From assembly GCF_000003605.2 (NCBI RefSeq), contig NW_003130355.1, forward strand, positions 419,970-483,969: 64,000 bases of DNA, given 5' to 3'. The notes under the pieces are model-generated. The model was given only the letters and a program-made list of their open reading frames with translations. It was not told where the DNA came from and ran no database searches. Position 1 is the first letter of the stretch, and each line of letters opens with the position of its first letter. The position numbers and the translations under genes are program-made. Shown here piece after piece: positions 22,071-34,959 of the stretch. The DNA is from Saccoglossus kowalevskii. Lineage: Eukaryota > Hemichordata > Enteropneusta > Harrimaniidae.

Positions 22071-25000
22071 TTACATGAACGCCGACACTGCTTTGGGTCC
22101 TGGACTTGTAAACTGTGCATACTGGGAAGTCGCATCAAGGGACGAATAGTTCGGCTTCTCTTGACCTGAGGACGCATCATGCAACGGGCTGGTACTGAAA
22201 CTTAAATTGCTGTTTGTGGTTGGTAAATCAAGACTAAACGAATCGTCTAATCTGAAGTCGTCCCATAATCCATTCTGAAGAGAGAAAAAAAAGGAAAAGT
22301 ACAAAAAAAATAAGCAATGTTTTAATTCTGGAAACCAACCCGCCACCTTTTCACAACTGCTATCATTAACAATTTCTTATTTTGAAATTTGAAAAGTTTC
22401 TTTTCATTACCAAAAATAAATGTGATTGTATTGTAATTCTCTTCAAAAAAGTGTTGCATTTGTATTAGAAATTTGTATTTTAAATATGCCCGATTGTATG
22501 GAACCCTTATAGAACATGGCAGGTCTTGACAACTGTGTCACTATGATTGACATATTTGTACTATTTTGGCAAGTAGCTTTGTTTTTGGTAGTTGATAGGT
22601 ACAGACATGAAAATAAAAATGTTGAATACCTATTTTATTGCTGGGGAATATAAGGATGAAAATTTCTGAAGTGAGAATATGATGACAAGTAGGAGGAAGT
22701 GGTAGTAGGAGTTGGCCCAGCAGTCTGTACACATATATGAAAGAAAGAAGAAAAAACAAAACACAGAATTAGGACAACACGTAATGCTAAAAGGGTTTTA
22801 GAGCAAACAATTAACACACAACGACAGGGTTTCATGCAACATGCAAACTACTGTACATAGCTGGGCCAATATTAGAGAAAAAGACATTTACAGCGATACT
22901 TATATTAATGGAAGAAAAAAACAATAAAAATCTTTACTTGGCCACCTTTAACTTTTAATCAACAATAGACAATTACACACAAATTCCATGTTATTATATT
23001 AACACAAATATTGAGACTGTCACCATGGAAACCTACCTGCAGTGAAATGTCTGCAAGATGTGGATCAAGATTAACGTCAAGTAGCTGGGCTTCCCCAGTG
23101 AATAATACATCACTGACTGCCTTTGCTGTGTAATGATCTTCCATCGGTTTGATGTCAACTGCTTGGACTGGCTGGGGTGGTGGCGGTGGTGACGGTGATG
23201 GTACACGACCTCGCTCAAGCTGATCCAGTTCTTCAGGTTTTGCTGAACTCCGCCTAATTGCAATAGGATCCTTCTTTCTCCACTTCTGAATCTCATCATC
23301 CATTTTGGCAGCTTTATTGGGATTAAGCGCCCACAAACATCCTTTTCTGGTGCTGCCACCACCTGGTGGCTTCTCGATCTTCTCAAAGCATTTGTTGAGT
23401 GACAGATTGTGCCTCACAGAGTTCTGAAAACAAGATATTTATTATATTAATTGAATTTACAGAAGGATTATGAGTACCAATTTAGTGCGATTCTTTAATT
23501 TCATAATAAATTACCTGATGTAGGAAAAAAACATTAAGGTATATCTAAGTAAAGCTGAAGTCATAACAGAACAACTCTAGTGTTCATGAAATCAAATTGG
23601 TTTATCAAAATATAATTTATACAATTAATTGGCATATAATCATTTTTTTAATTCACTACATTATAAGTATTTCGAACGTTTAACAATGGCTGCTAAATTT
23701 TAATTTTATGAATGCGTGGTATTGATTTAGTTGTCAGTTTTTAGTAAGTTAACAACACAATAGATATGTTATCCAGATAAAAAATGTAAATTTATCTTAA
23801 AAATTTCGAATGATTTATCATGAATCTCAGGTTAACAAAATAAATAGAAATGAAAAAAACTTGACATCATTAAAAAAATCACAAAACGATTTAATACTAT
23901 TCAACACATGGCTTACACTACTCATACCCCCCCCCCCACCACCACCACCACAGTTACGAAAATAACACAAAAAATGTATCATGAACTGTCAATGACCCAT
24001 ATATGACTATTTCAGCAACAATGACTCAACGAATTAAATGAAAAACATGAGAGAATGAAAAATCCTTCATATAAATCTAATTTGCATACTAAAGGTCAAG
24101 TTTACTGTGAATGGCATATCCATAAAAAATGTGTATTTTTAGTTTTTATTATTAACTGTGACTGTGACTATCTTGTATAGTGTTTTTGGTAACAACATAG
24201 CAACGACATTGATGCGTATAAAGGAACCTTCATTTAAACAAAAATGTCAAATTCTTCTTGATAAAAAAAAAGAAGAATATTACACACCTTCCACCCATCT
24301 GGAGCCGTCTTGAAATATGGGAAGTTTTCACTGAAATGAAAAGTATTATGTGATCATGATATATTGTCTAAATTAACAAATTGCCCCAAAATAAAATTAA
24401 ACCTCGATTCAGGTGCATGATAAAACACGCAAAAATTGAAAAGCTGACTTGATAATTGTTTTTTTTTTTTTCATTGCTAGTCGGGCGCCCACTGTGTGAA
24501 CGTTTAACGAAGAGCCTAGTCTAAGCAAAAGGCACCTGGCCAACCATAAGCCACACCCTTACACCTCTACTCATATTTCGACAGACTGGTTTCTATTTCG
24601 AAAACATGTAAAATACTCCGCTATAGAAAACAGTACATTGCTTTATTGCAAATGTTTTATTTTTTATTACAATTCTTTTTTTCTCAGCTTTGAGAATGGT
24701 CATCGGAACTCGTGCACCCGTCTGGTTGTACAAATGTTGACTGATGAAAGAGCCAATTTGCATGTAAAAACTTGTAAAAACCGCCTGCCATTGTTCGCTG
24801 CAACCCCTTTACCAACCGGGAAAAACAACAACCAATGTTGCATACATTTAGTACAATTTGTTTCATTTTGTATCCATACACATCCATTAAAATGTGCATA
24901 GAACGCTATATATCTCAACTGGACGTTTATATTCTCGAAAATGTGATTTTAACTTCTCCGTAATCGCAAATTTGGTGGAGCGTTCTGGACAATGGGACGG

Positions 25001-25859
25001 TTGCCAATAGAAATTCCTAAGCTCACACTGAATGACGAAACTGACAAACACTAATTTTTAAAAGCACTCGTACTCACCACATAAAATGATAGATCTCGCT
25101 GACCGGCAAACAACCCGTTTTGCTGTTTTTCAGTGCCATCGCAATTAAACAACTATACGAATACGCTGGTTTTGGATACACTTTAGTTTCCGCATTTAGA
25201 TTATTGTCCGCTGTTTTCTTGTCATTTTTACCAACATTTAACGTCTGTTGATGCCGTGGCTGTTGTTGTGCAAGCTGGCTCGTCGTTGCCGTGCTTGTCA
25301 CAGATACAATCGTCGGAGCCAACTTCGACGTCGAAACGTTGGTGAACAGCATATTTTGCTGTTGCGATGGTGTCGTTCGATACTGCATCGTCGGTTGAAG
25401 ATGTTCCTGTTGCAAATTTTGTGCCGCTGGTATCGTTTGGGTTATCGTATATGCAGGCAATTGGTCTTGCATGTTACTGATGGATACCTCTGGAAGTTCC
25501 ATCACTCCACTCTGGACTTGTTGCTGAACTTGATTAGCGAGCTGTTGCATGTCCCTGATGGGCACTGCAGTTTGTGGGTCTACAAGTAAATTGTGGTTCT
25601 GAAATGTTTCTGCACTTATATGCGAAAAATCTGTCATGTCCACCCCGTGAAGCCAGTTCAAATTGGCTAGATCTGTGGGTAGGGGTTGTTCAGTTATCGT
25701 GCTACCCTGTACAGTATATGTACTAATACCTTCCCCTCCAGAAGATTGGGTAACGAAACGTTCTGCCGTGGAGCTCAGCAGCTGGTCCATTTCCGATCGT
25801 ACATTGTGTTCAAATATGTCCTCAACAGAAAGTTCTGTATGTCCATCGAAGTAATCCAT
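22071..25859 (-). CDS. FoxN1/4: Forkhead transcription factor, FoxN1/FoxN4 class
   Basis: Four coding exons on the minus strand: 25859-25078, 24330-24288, 23423-23037 and 22274-22071. They join in phase and encode 471 residues (remembered human FOXN4 is about 517). Residues 1-235 form an acidic, then Gln-rich N-terminal region. The forkhead starts at [20 protein letters not shown], is split by a phase-2 intron within the helix HFMCENFPYF and by a phase-0 intron before [15 protein letters not shown] (recognition helix), and ends with KGCLWALNP. The following [17 protein letters not shown] block and the tail [18 protein letters not shown] with FSLDL match FOXN4 (LDPSIMDFALQGNLWEEM..FSLDTL), the acidic activation region. 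FoxN4 acts in retinal and spinal interneuron fate in vertebrates; an invertebrate FoxN1/4 is ancestral to FOXN1 and FOXN4. Confidence 0.95.
22635..22724 (-). CDS. FoxN1/4: Possible alternative last exon of FoxN1/4
   Basis: On the minus strand a long pyrimidine tract ending TGTGTACAG precedes base 22724. From there a phase-0 frame, compatible with the exon 3 donor, runs 29 codons ([20 protein letters not shown] onward, ending PYIPQQ) to TAA at 22637-22635. An AATAAA overlaps that stop (22639-22634). Use of this exon would replace the 67-residue acidic tail with a short Ser/Thr/Tyr-rich one. The main FOXN4-like form skips it. Transcription is not shown. Confidence 0.45.
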   Translation of the reverse strand, partial: TAGPTPTTTSSYLSSYSHFRNFHPYIPQQ

Positions 25860-26788
25860 GATTTTACAAAAGCACGTACTCGCTGGTGTAGTAGAAATTA
25901 AACCCGTCTGTAGTGGTTATCCGCACTGTTTCCAAGGTAGAGCTTCCAAAATACGAAGCCTCTGTGCGCGATCAAACTCACTTCCAAAAACAAGACGACT
26001 CCTGAATGCACGGATCAGGAACATGCGGTGACTTTTGTAATGTTTTGATGCTTGCAAGTTAGAGAAAACATATATAATGCTGTTGTACGACAGGTTTAAA
26101 CTGTAGTAAAGAAACGATCACTGAAACCGTAAAACAAAGAACTATAAGATTTAAAATTCCATTTGTTGATTGGCTGCCGCCTATCATATGGTAGGGATAT
26201 CGTTCCGTGATTGGTCCATTCAATCAAATCACCAAAGCAACTTCCTTATATGGCTTTGGTTACTATAAGTTGGCAGATAATACTGTGCATAGGTCATCTA
26301 CAGGCCCTTCAAGCTGGGTTCATTCACAAAGTTGGCAGGTAGAATTATGCACAAGAAATTCGTAATATATTACAGGGAACCAGAAATAGTTCGACTAGCG
26401 TGACAACGAAACGGGTGCCTGGAAATGGTAGTTTCTGAAATGACAGTCTGTTAGAATGACTTCCCAGTTTTATGCATTTGATTGACAGGCGAGAGTGAAT
26501 TAAATTACACAGTTACACGCCCTCAACGGTAGCACGAGTTTAAGACCACCCATCTTACCATTTGTTCTCAGTAAATAAATATAATCATATAAACTGCAAA
26601 AAGCGACAATCTGTTTAATTGTGTGAGTTTCTTTCTAGAGTAATATATGTAATTTATTCACCATGATATGTACAGTTTGCAAATTAATGCACAATACTTC
26701 ATAATATGCCCTTTTAAGTATAATATGATACAAAAGTAACTCAACTAAGGGGTTTTTGTAGGAGTTTCCAGAGAAGAAACTCTAAAAG
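25860..26788. promoter_or_regulatory. Head-to-head promoter interval, FoxN1/4 and synaptojanin
   Basis: The two start codons are 929 bases apart and diverge, so the interval must hold both promoters and leaders. Two ATTGG motifs (inverted CCAAT boxes) lie at 26169-26173 and 26210-26214. A perfect CArG box, CCTTATATGG, lies at 26244-26253. I could not fix either transcription start. A possible acceptor (TTTTTGTAG at about 26754-26762) just before the synaptojanin ATG suggests an upstream noncoding exon. Confidence 0.6.
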
Positions 26789-29700
26789 ATGGCGTTGAGC
26801 AAGAGCTTTCGAGTGTTCCACAAACTCGAACCACCGCCTTACTCTGTGATTTTAGAGTCAAGAAATAAAGAAGACACGTTGCTCTTTGAATCGAATGCTG
26901 TGGCAGTTCTCTGTAAGTGAAATTTTAGTCTTAGCACCGACTGTTAACGTTCTCTTCCAGAAGCGATCAATATAGTACCGGCATCGGACGACCTTCTGAC
27001 TTTCTCTCGATCGAGGAAGACAGGGGGCGTCTCGACTCTTGTATAAATATAATTATTGTTATTCTATGATTTATGTATGGATTTCTTTCTTTTTTTCTAA
27101 ATCGAACCCCCAAAAATGTGAGGTAACTTGTCTTACGTAACATTCAATGTTTCAAATCGGTGCCAATCGATCACACTTGATAAATTCATTACCCGTGATT
27201 AACGTTAATGGATCGCTTCGCACATCTTCCTGTTGATCACGTACTCTACGACGTGTGTATGGTTTCAAAGATTCTGAAAAAGTAGAGATGGTGAACAAAA
27301 AACTGGTAAAAAATACAATGAACTATTAATGTCCTATCCTTTCACGGGTCAAGGGTGTATATTGTAATTTCACGCATTGTCACAGTTAGGCGAATTTGGG
27401 GAAATTGGTGTAAATCAGTGACTCAAATCTACGGGGTACGATAAGAGTATGTAATATTTGTTTGTAAATAAGCATAGTGTAATTTCTTCCTATGTTTACA
27501 AACTGTTTAAAACATACCTTTAGATTATTTTTACTATGTGGGAAAACAATAAAAGATCATATAATCTTGCCGTCTTGTACACTTAAGTTTGGTTTCTTGG
27601 TATTTCAGAAAACCTTGTAGTCAGGCAGTTTTGCTTAAATGATAAAACCTCACAGAAATATACTGTATACTCTTTATGCTTTATAGTTGATAACATATTT
27701 TACCATCAATTTGGGCTTCCTATCTCAGGAATGTCATAGAACTACTTACAAACTTTGTGTTTTTATCTTTATTTTAAAGCTCTCAGCGGCAGTATACTAG
27801 TAAGCCTCACTTGGGATCTCATGGTTACAATTTAATTTACTTGTAATTTTACTAATCAAACTACAAGGACCTACTATAAGGTCTTTTCATTTTTTCTGCT
27901 AGAATTTGTTTATGATTTCAGGATTTACGAGACAAAACTGCATGAGAAAGAAATTGTCATTGCAACAAAATATGAAAATTTATGAAATTTTGGCTTTTGC
28001 AAAATTAAATTGATATCATTAGTATTTCTATTAATTTTTCTTTACTCTCATTCCATCACTTAATATCATGCATTTTTATAGTGTATAGTTGCTCCTCGCT
28101 AAGTCACAGGTGTCGAGATCCAAGCAAAAATCAGGCCTTAGCAGGGGTAGTGGCTCATCGGGGACCCTCGTGGAAGAAGGGTTTCTGCATTGAAAATGAA
28201 TGAAAAGCACATACATGTGTACACACAAGAATTTATTTATAGTATGTTTTTTTAATTGAACAACATCACACTGTCCATGTCCACATGGATTTAACTCATA
28301 GCAAATTTTATAGAGCTATATCAAAGGGGGACCAGCTGAGAAGTACATGGAGTTGTGACTTGATACCCATGTTGTTACCTCAAGTCCGGCCTCGTCACTC
28401 TTTAAATCTCAGTAATTGACAGCCAGTAGGTGTTATGTTGTCTCCAGCCATTTAAATACATGATGCGACGAAACAAAAGTTCTTTTACTTCAAAACTGTC
28501 AGCAAAACATGATAGAAATAGCCGAAACTGCAACTTACTGAGGCTAGATGGGTACTTCAGTGTTGGTTTCTTTGGAGTAAATTAAAAATAATTTGAAAAG
28601 AAAACCATTAATTGTTAATCAATCATGCCATGATTCTTCTCTAGTTCTCATATGATGTGGTTACTGTACACTTCTCATTACAATTGAGTAAAAGTTGAAT
28701 ACTTTTCTGTTTTCCATATCAGCTGTTCCAGAAACAGAAGCAATAAAAAGACTTTATTCCAAAGCTGTGGATGGATATGGCTGTCTTGGTGTTCTTAACT
28801 TGAATGTTGGTAAGTATTAGAATAGAAAGAATAGAAGTAGCACCCATTCTTTTTGAACAATTTAGATCAAAAAATTAATCATAACTTACATGTGTGGATA
28901 CTCTAATAGAAGCCGCATCCCCTTTGTTGCATTGTACCATTTCAGATTTTACAGTAGTACAAGTTCAAATTTGTTCAATCTGCAACAAGTGAATAACAGC
29001 CCTCAATGTATTTACTGTAAATGCATTAATTATCCACCGAGTTTTTATTTTGCTATTTTCGCTGATAAGTAAAATCTAAATTGAATCTATGTGAACATGA
29101 AAAATAACAATAAAACACAGTGAATATGCTTAAAACATCAAAATAGTAATGAAATTAATGTCAGTGAGAATAAATGGTTTTACAGTATGTTTTGGCTGAT
29201 ACAATTGTAGCAGGTTTGTTTTGACAAATACTGAAATAGCCAGGCAAATGGTACCTGGTTTACATTTCTAGTTTTATATCAGATGACAGATTTCAACTAA
29301 TCCATTTCTCGTAAAGTCATGTTTCCAATTTTACAAAAAAGGTCCAGCCCTGTTGATGGAGTGGCATGCACTGGCTGGCTTGATTGTTGCAGAAAGCATC
29401 ACAAGTCTAGATCCACTCACATGTGTTGGGCAGACCCATATCAATAACTGAAAGGTGATATAAAGTGAGAGATCCCAACTTTAATTTTAGTGTTGTCAGA
29501 ATTATTCAATTTACATTGATAACAAACTCCTAAATATATTATTTTGAATTCTGTCTATGCGCCGAGAATAGTTTTTCAGACAGTATTTGACTACTGATCA
29601 CATTAGAGCACTATTTAATCAAATTTAACCATTTAAACCCACACTTCGGGTTCGCGTTTATAATGGTTTTGGCATATAGAACAGGGAATGTGCATTGTCA

Positions 29701-30748
29701 ATGCTGGTCTTTTTCTATATTAGCATATTTTTATGTTTGCCATTGTTTAATTTCCATTCCAAAAAATGTATTCACCTTTTTTTTAGTGTTGATCATCTTT
29801 TTAACCCCTCGTCACCACTCTTACAAATTAACATTTTAGTGACACCTGATCAGCACAAAACTCACACTTATTGTACACCTGATTTCAAAGGCTTTTAACT
29901 GACAATTGATTGTTAACATCGGTGTCACACCTACCAATAGGACCCATTCTTCTACTGTCATTGTCTAATTTCATGAGCACCTTTTCGGTCTTTTACAATA
30001 TTTTGACCAAGACAAATATGGAAATTTCTTGAAAAGTTGTTCAGCTTAAACATAAAACATATTAATTATTCAAATTGAGAGTTTTGGTGGCTAAAATGAG
30101 GTGTTGTACTGTTACCATACTTGCTTTATTAGAAACGCATCTTGAATAAAAGACTTATTTTAACCATGAACTCACCTCTGTCATTTACGTAAGTGTAATT
30201 AATGTAATTAATTAATTAATGTGTTACTAATAGAGCTAATATGGTTACCATTCATTTTTCGTGATTTATAATTATAGTTTTGAATGTATTTGTGACGCTA
30301 AAACCTTGTGAATGTCACTGACTTTCGATACTACATCAAGAAGTAAGCAAAATTAAGCATCAATGTAAATAAAATGAGTGAATAATTTAATAAATTGTGT
30401 GCAAACATTATGGGAGTAAGACAGCATATACTGCATCACATGTAATTATTGTCTTAACCTCTCTTCCCTCTTTATAGGTGACCAGATTGTCTTGTATCTA
30501 GTGATGGTCATTGGTTGTGCATCCATTGGTAAGATTGGAGACTGTGAAGTTTTTCGTATCACTGCAACCAATTTCCTTTCACTCCGTGGTGATCCACAAG
30601 ATGAGGACAGAATCTCTGAAGTCAGGAAACTTCTCAATTCTGGCACTTTCTATTTCTCATGGTCTCCGAACTCAGAGAATACATTTGATCTCAGTTTATG
30701 TGCGCAGAGACGAATACAGGACCATAGTACCGACAATAGATTTTTCTG
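26789..30748 (+). CDS. SYNJ1: Synaptojanin, N-terminal three coding exons only
   Basis: Exons 26789-26912, 28723-28809 and 30478-30748 join in phase (1, 1, 2) and encode about 160 residues. The start [20 protein letters not shown] is essentially that of vertebrate synaptojanin. It continues with [50 protein letters not shown] and STDNRFFW. This is the beginning of the Sac1 phosphoinositide-phosphatase domain; the full protein (about 1,300-1,600 residues) also has an inositol 5-phosphatase domain and a Pro-rich tail and uncoats clathrin-coated synaptic vesicles. The catalytic CX5R motif and everything after lie beyond these exons. Exon 3 ends with a good donor (TG|GTGAGT), but the expected next sequence (like NQSLHLHLKHYG) is not seen anywhere to the right. 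SYNJ1 and SYNJ2 cannot be told apart; an invertebrate would have one gene. Confidence 0.92.
29013..29187. mobile_element. MITE-like element, TACTGTAAAA family, 175 bp
   Basis: The left end TACTGTAAATGCATTAATT and the right end AATAAATGGTTTTACAGTA are inverted copies with a few mismatches. It lies in synaptojanin intron 2 and shares its terminus with the elements at 17.3 and 18.4 kb. Confidence 0.65.
30112..30247. mobile_element. MITE-like element, TTGCTCTATTAG family
   Basis: The left arm TTACCATACTTGCTTTATTA and the right arm TTACTAATAGAGCTAATATG are imperfect inverted copies, matching the arms of the element at 19204-19309. It lies in synaptojanin intron 2, about 230 bp before exon 3. Confidence 0.7.
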
Positions 30749-33700
30749 GTGAGTATGTTTTTTTTTTGATTACAGATACACTACTTTCTACGAATCGCCA
30801 TCAAACAAAACTATGGTGTGTGTGAAGTTCTCGTTAAACCTGCTGATGCTACAGACCATATCATGGCAAATGTTATGTCTGTCTTTGTCTATATTCAAAA
30901 AACAAATCACTAGTCAGTGACCAAATAAATAATTCTATTAATTTGTGCACAAGAAAAAAATACCTTTCATTTGCATTCTATCTATTTGCGTTCTCCAAAA
31001 AAAAATAATATGACAGAACCCTACACCCTCCCTGTGGCTTTTGTTGCATACGAAAGTTATTTTCACTTGTGATGCGGCGTATCCTGCTGTACGGCCACAG
31101 GATACACTGCATCCTGTAGGGTTCTGTTATTATTACATATGTTCTATATTTGATTATTTCATATTAAGGTAGCGAGACTATTATTTGTGTTGAAAATTAC
31201 GATTTTCACATTTATTTATTAATTGATGAAATGCACTATAAACTTTCATATGATAAAATCAACATAACATAGAATTTCATGTAAGTTGGTTAAAATGTAG
31301 ATTTTCTGAAGGGAAGCAAGGCAGCCTCAGTAGTGTTTTCCAAAATCAACAACACAGGTTTAATCTGTGTGCCTATAAGTTTCAAAGATAAACTCAAGAC
31401 AAAGCAATGTTAGGATGTGTTATCAGTAGCTATCTGACACACAATGAGTAGTTTGTCTCCGCCCCTGTTTGTTTCACAGATTAGTCATTTGCATATGAAT
31501 GTGTCAGACACAAGGTCACACAGCCACTGAAAAAAATCATTGATTTTGGTGTTTTCATATGACGAATTTATCCAATTATAGCTATCCCATTCCTTTATTT
31601 TTTTTGGTTTCTAATAGCCTTACACATTTGGATGCCCCTACACATGGTAAAACAGACCTTGATGGGAAAACAAATTGATTGTGCCGATAAACAAGCTTGA
31701 AAATCTTTGCTGTTACTTCATGGACGTTTTCTATGAGTTTATGTTTTTCAAAATACAAGGTCTTTAACAAAAATAACGTATACTTATTTTCGTCGGATTA
31801 ACACCAAATTTTCACAGCTTTAAGGTGACAATGAGAGGAACTTGAATGTGTCCAGACAAACTATTTCATCGATTATTTACCAACGAGTTGATTGATTGAG
31901 TAACGCGTCGTAGAATGCAGATACGGGCATGCAAAATACACTTGTGAAAAGCTTGAAGTCTGGCGATTCTAAAAATATATACTTTCCCGGGTCTATTTGT
32001 AGTCATTTAGTCACAATTAGAAGATGAAAACAAGTATGCAAATAATAGTCCCGCTACCTTAAGTCTCAGATATTTCTTAGAAATTGTAGTATGCATCATC
32101 GTTGACTTAAAAAAGCAGATATTTCATTTACAAGTTTCATCTAATTTTCATACTATTACTACTGTATTATGTCATGGTTGAAACGTATTTTGTAACGGGA
32201 TGTGTTTGAACTTATTTTAGTACGAAATTTGTTGAAAATGTTTTATAAGAAAATAACAAGATTTATTGAAAGTATTTTATAAGGGAGTTAAAATTAATTT
32301 ATAACAAAATTCGGTGAAATGATTTGTAGAAATTTTTATGAAGGAATTAGTTAAAATTTGTTTATTATTTATTTAACAGTAAACGCAATTATTGAGAGTT
32401 TACGACCTGTTAATAATGTTCCTTAATGTCAATTAATATTCCTTAATATCGTTTTCAACAATAAATCATCGCGGGTTTTCGTGCTGAGTAAATACATTGT
32501 CTGCTCATCGCGGTATTGTACCTATTCTGTTCTTTACTTTTGTGTGTTGTAGAGGTTATGACATTACACAATATTACATGCAATTATCTTCATGTGTCAT
32601 TGGGATCGGAAAACTCGAAATGTCTTTGATGTCTGCAAATATATATATACCCGACTTTTATACACAGGCATAAGTGGAATTCAAATTCTACATTTACTCA
32701 ATAAGTAAATACTGGTTTATGTGAACTGAATCAAAACTCAGTTCTAGTTTGAGTGAGTATGCGTTTGAAGATGGCATACGTGACTCGATATTTGGCACAC
32801 AGGGATTGTAAACGCGATTTTATAACTAACACATTGCGGTACGTTTGACGCTTAACAGAAAAACTCCCAAATACTGACATAAAAGTGTAACACGTTTCTG
32901 TCTTCTCAGTTTGATGTGTTATTTAATCTTTTCACAATATTAATTAGATTCGGAAAATATGGTTTTATTTTATATGCGTTTCAATGCATTTATTTACAGT
33001 ATAATTTCAACACCAAAACAACAACAACATTTTTTAATAATTTTTAGATTGCAATGCTCAATACTTGCACGTTGCGTCACTGTTAATTTGTTTTCCATCG
33101 TACGGAGAGCGAGCGACAACAAACACATTTTATATACGATATGAAACTATTTTTGAGGCAATGTAGATTAACTCAAGCAACTGTGTGCGTATATCGTTTT
33201 GTATGGGCAGCTAACAGCGGAGACATGATGTTATGTTACCAATATGCTGAATTTCGCAGCTACATTTTCTCTGGCTTCAGTCAATGTACGATTGGTTCAT
33301 TTGACATTTCAGTGCGTTAAACAAAATGTTGCTTTTTAAATCACTTAAACAAATATTTCAATTAGATGTGGAAATATGCCGTTTAATAGTATTGTGACAG
33401 CTATTTCATATGTATGCAAATTAGGAAAAAATATCACCAACTTTCAGAAAACAAAATCCATCAAAACATTTTATGTAGACTTAAAATCCAGTGTCGGCTA
33501 AAAAATTGGCAGTAGGACCAATCTTTACTGTGTGTTAACTAGCATCATCTCATTTCGGTATAAGTTTATAGTGAATGCGTAAATGATAGTTGTATATGTG
33601 TCAGTCATCCGACAAGGCTACATCACAATGCAGTGTACATGTATAATACAACATTGTATCTCAATAAACTGTTCATGTTGCGATGTCTATTCAATACATT

Positions 33701-34959
33701 TTCCTAATTATTGATGCATTTTCAATTTTTGTCTACGATGTCGATGTACTGATACAAGTTTAATCCCGATGCCTTTAATATACAGCTTTTTGTATAAAAC
33801 ATAATATAATCGTGATGTATTCATTATCGCGACAGCATCGTGATACGAGGACGTGTTTAGAAATACATTTACTGATGTATTCAACAAAGGTAAAAGTTGT
33901 GAAGAATGTTTTGAATGCATCAGATCAATCAAGTAACTAAAACAAGCGATAAACAGTAACAATCAGACTCGTCGGTCATTAAAACCAATGAATATTGTTC
34001 ATAACATTTTCTATGAATGATTTTGTTTTGTTCATTTTACGACATGTACAATGGACAAAATATGATTGAATATGTATGTGATATTCATTAAGGCGCAATG
34101 ACATAATCGAGCTGGCCGGCACGATTCTGTGACTTTTCAATCCGCTCTCGGTAAAACATTCACAATATGACATGTAAACAGCAGTTGTGTGACGTGCCGT
34201 ATATATCTGTTTGACTGAAATGCACACATGGATTGTGTGTAGCTGTGTGATATCATGCACGTTTGTTCATTTAAATATATTTAAAGATTGTCTGTTTCTT
34301 TCAATTTTCAATGTAGGATATGTACTGGTGAAAATAAATACACGATAATATATTGTACCACATCATGTACATAACACGGATTATAATCATTATTATATGT
34401 GACATCTGCAGTTCTGTTGTCCAGATCACCCACTCGGTGAAACATTTGAATAGACCGTTCATGTACAATATTGTTGGCCCCTCTCAAAAGGTGTGTTTTT
34501 CATTTGTATGCTCAGGTATTTACCGAGCGAGGACTGTATTGTTTTTCCCGGATTTGTAGTAATCTCCACGTTTGCAAGGGCCCTTCTATCGTCTATACAA
34601 TACCACCATTAACCAATTGCAGGCGATTTCGTCACAATCAATCAATTAAGCATTAATACACATATCACCCGGAGTGTGAAAATCACGTCGCCGAATGTAT
34701 GCATCTTTACAGAAACTCTGATTTTATTAAACCCGCATATGTTGTGGGTGTTTGTACATTTTAAATGAAATATACACGTTTTGGGCTGTTGTACACGCTT
34801 AATAAAAGTGAACATACATATTCGTTACTTTCATATAACGAGGTAATTTCCGGTGGTAATTGGTGGACATATCTTGGCACACAAATCTAGTTTTTATTTT
34901 ATTCAATTCGATGATACTTACTCAATCAAGTGACTGACTAGGGCATACATTTCTTGCAG
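30749..34959 (+). other. Gap between synaptojanin exon 3 and first visible GABA-B exon
   Basis: The receptor's 5' exons (signal peptide and first part of the ligand-binding lobe) and the next synaptojanin exons would be expected around here, but I recognised neither. Content: one MITE-like element, AT-rich sequence and unremarkable open frames. An open stretch after an AG at 30777 is out of phase with synaptojanin exon 3 and was not accepted. Confidence 0.5.
31004..31135. mobile_element. MITE-like inverted-repeat element, 132 bp
   Basis: AATAATATGACAGAACCCTA at the left is inverted as TAGGGTTCTGTTATTATT at the right, giving arms of about 20 bp. Inner complementary pieces (CTGTGGC / GCCACAG and others) could extend the stem. 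There is no coding capacity. It lies just downstream of synaptojanin exon 3. Confidence 0.7.

Noticed and set aside
24638-24918. Overlapping plus and minus ORFs of 70-87 codons in FoxN1/4 intron 1
   Set aside because: They lie in an intron of a well-supported gene, with no recognisable domain and no fitting splice phase.
30777-30917. Open stretch after GATTACAG following synaptojanin exon 3
   Set aside because: Joining it to exon 3 in phase gives an immediate stop (TG+A), and the peptide does not resemble the Sac1 domain.
32761-32848. ATG frame beginning MAYVTRYLAHRDCK, considered as an N-terminal exon
   Set aside because: It ends in a stop after 25 codons with no good donor before it, and does not match any receptor or phosphatase segment.
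33249-33344. Short ORF starting MLNFAATFSLASVN, considered as a signal-peptide exon for the receptor
   Set aside because: No donor in a useful position and no following lobe-1 sequence; hydrophobicity is modest.
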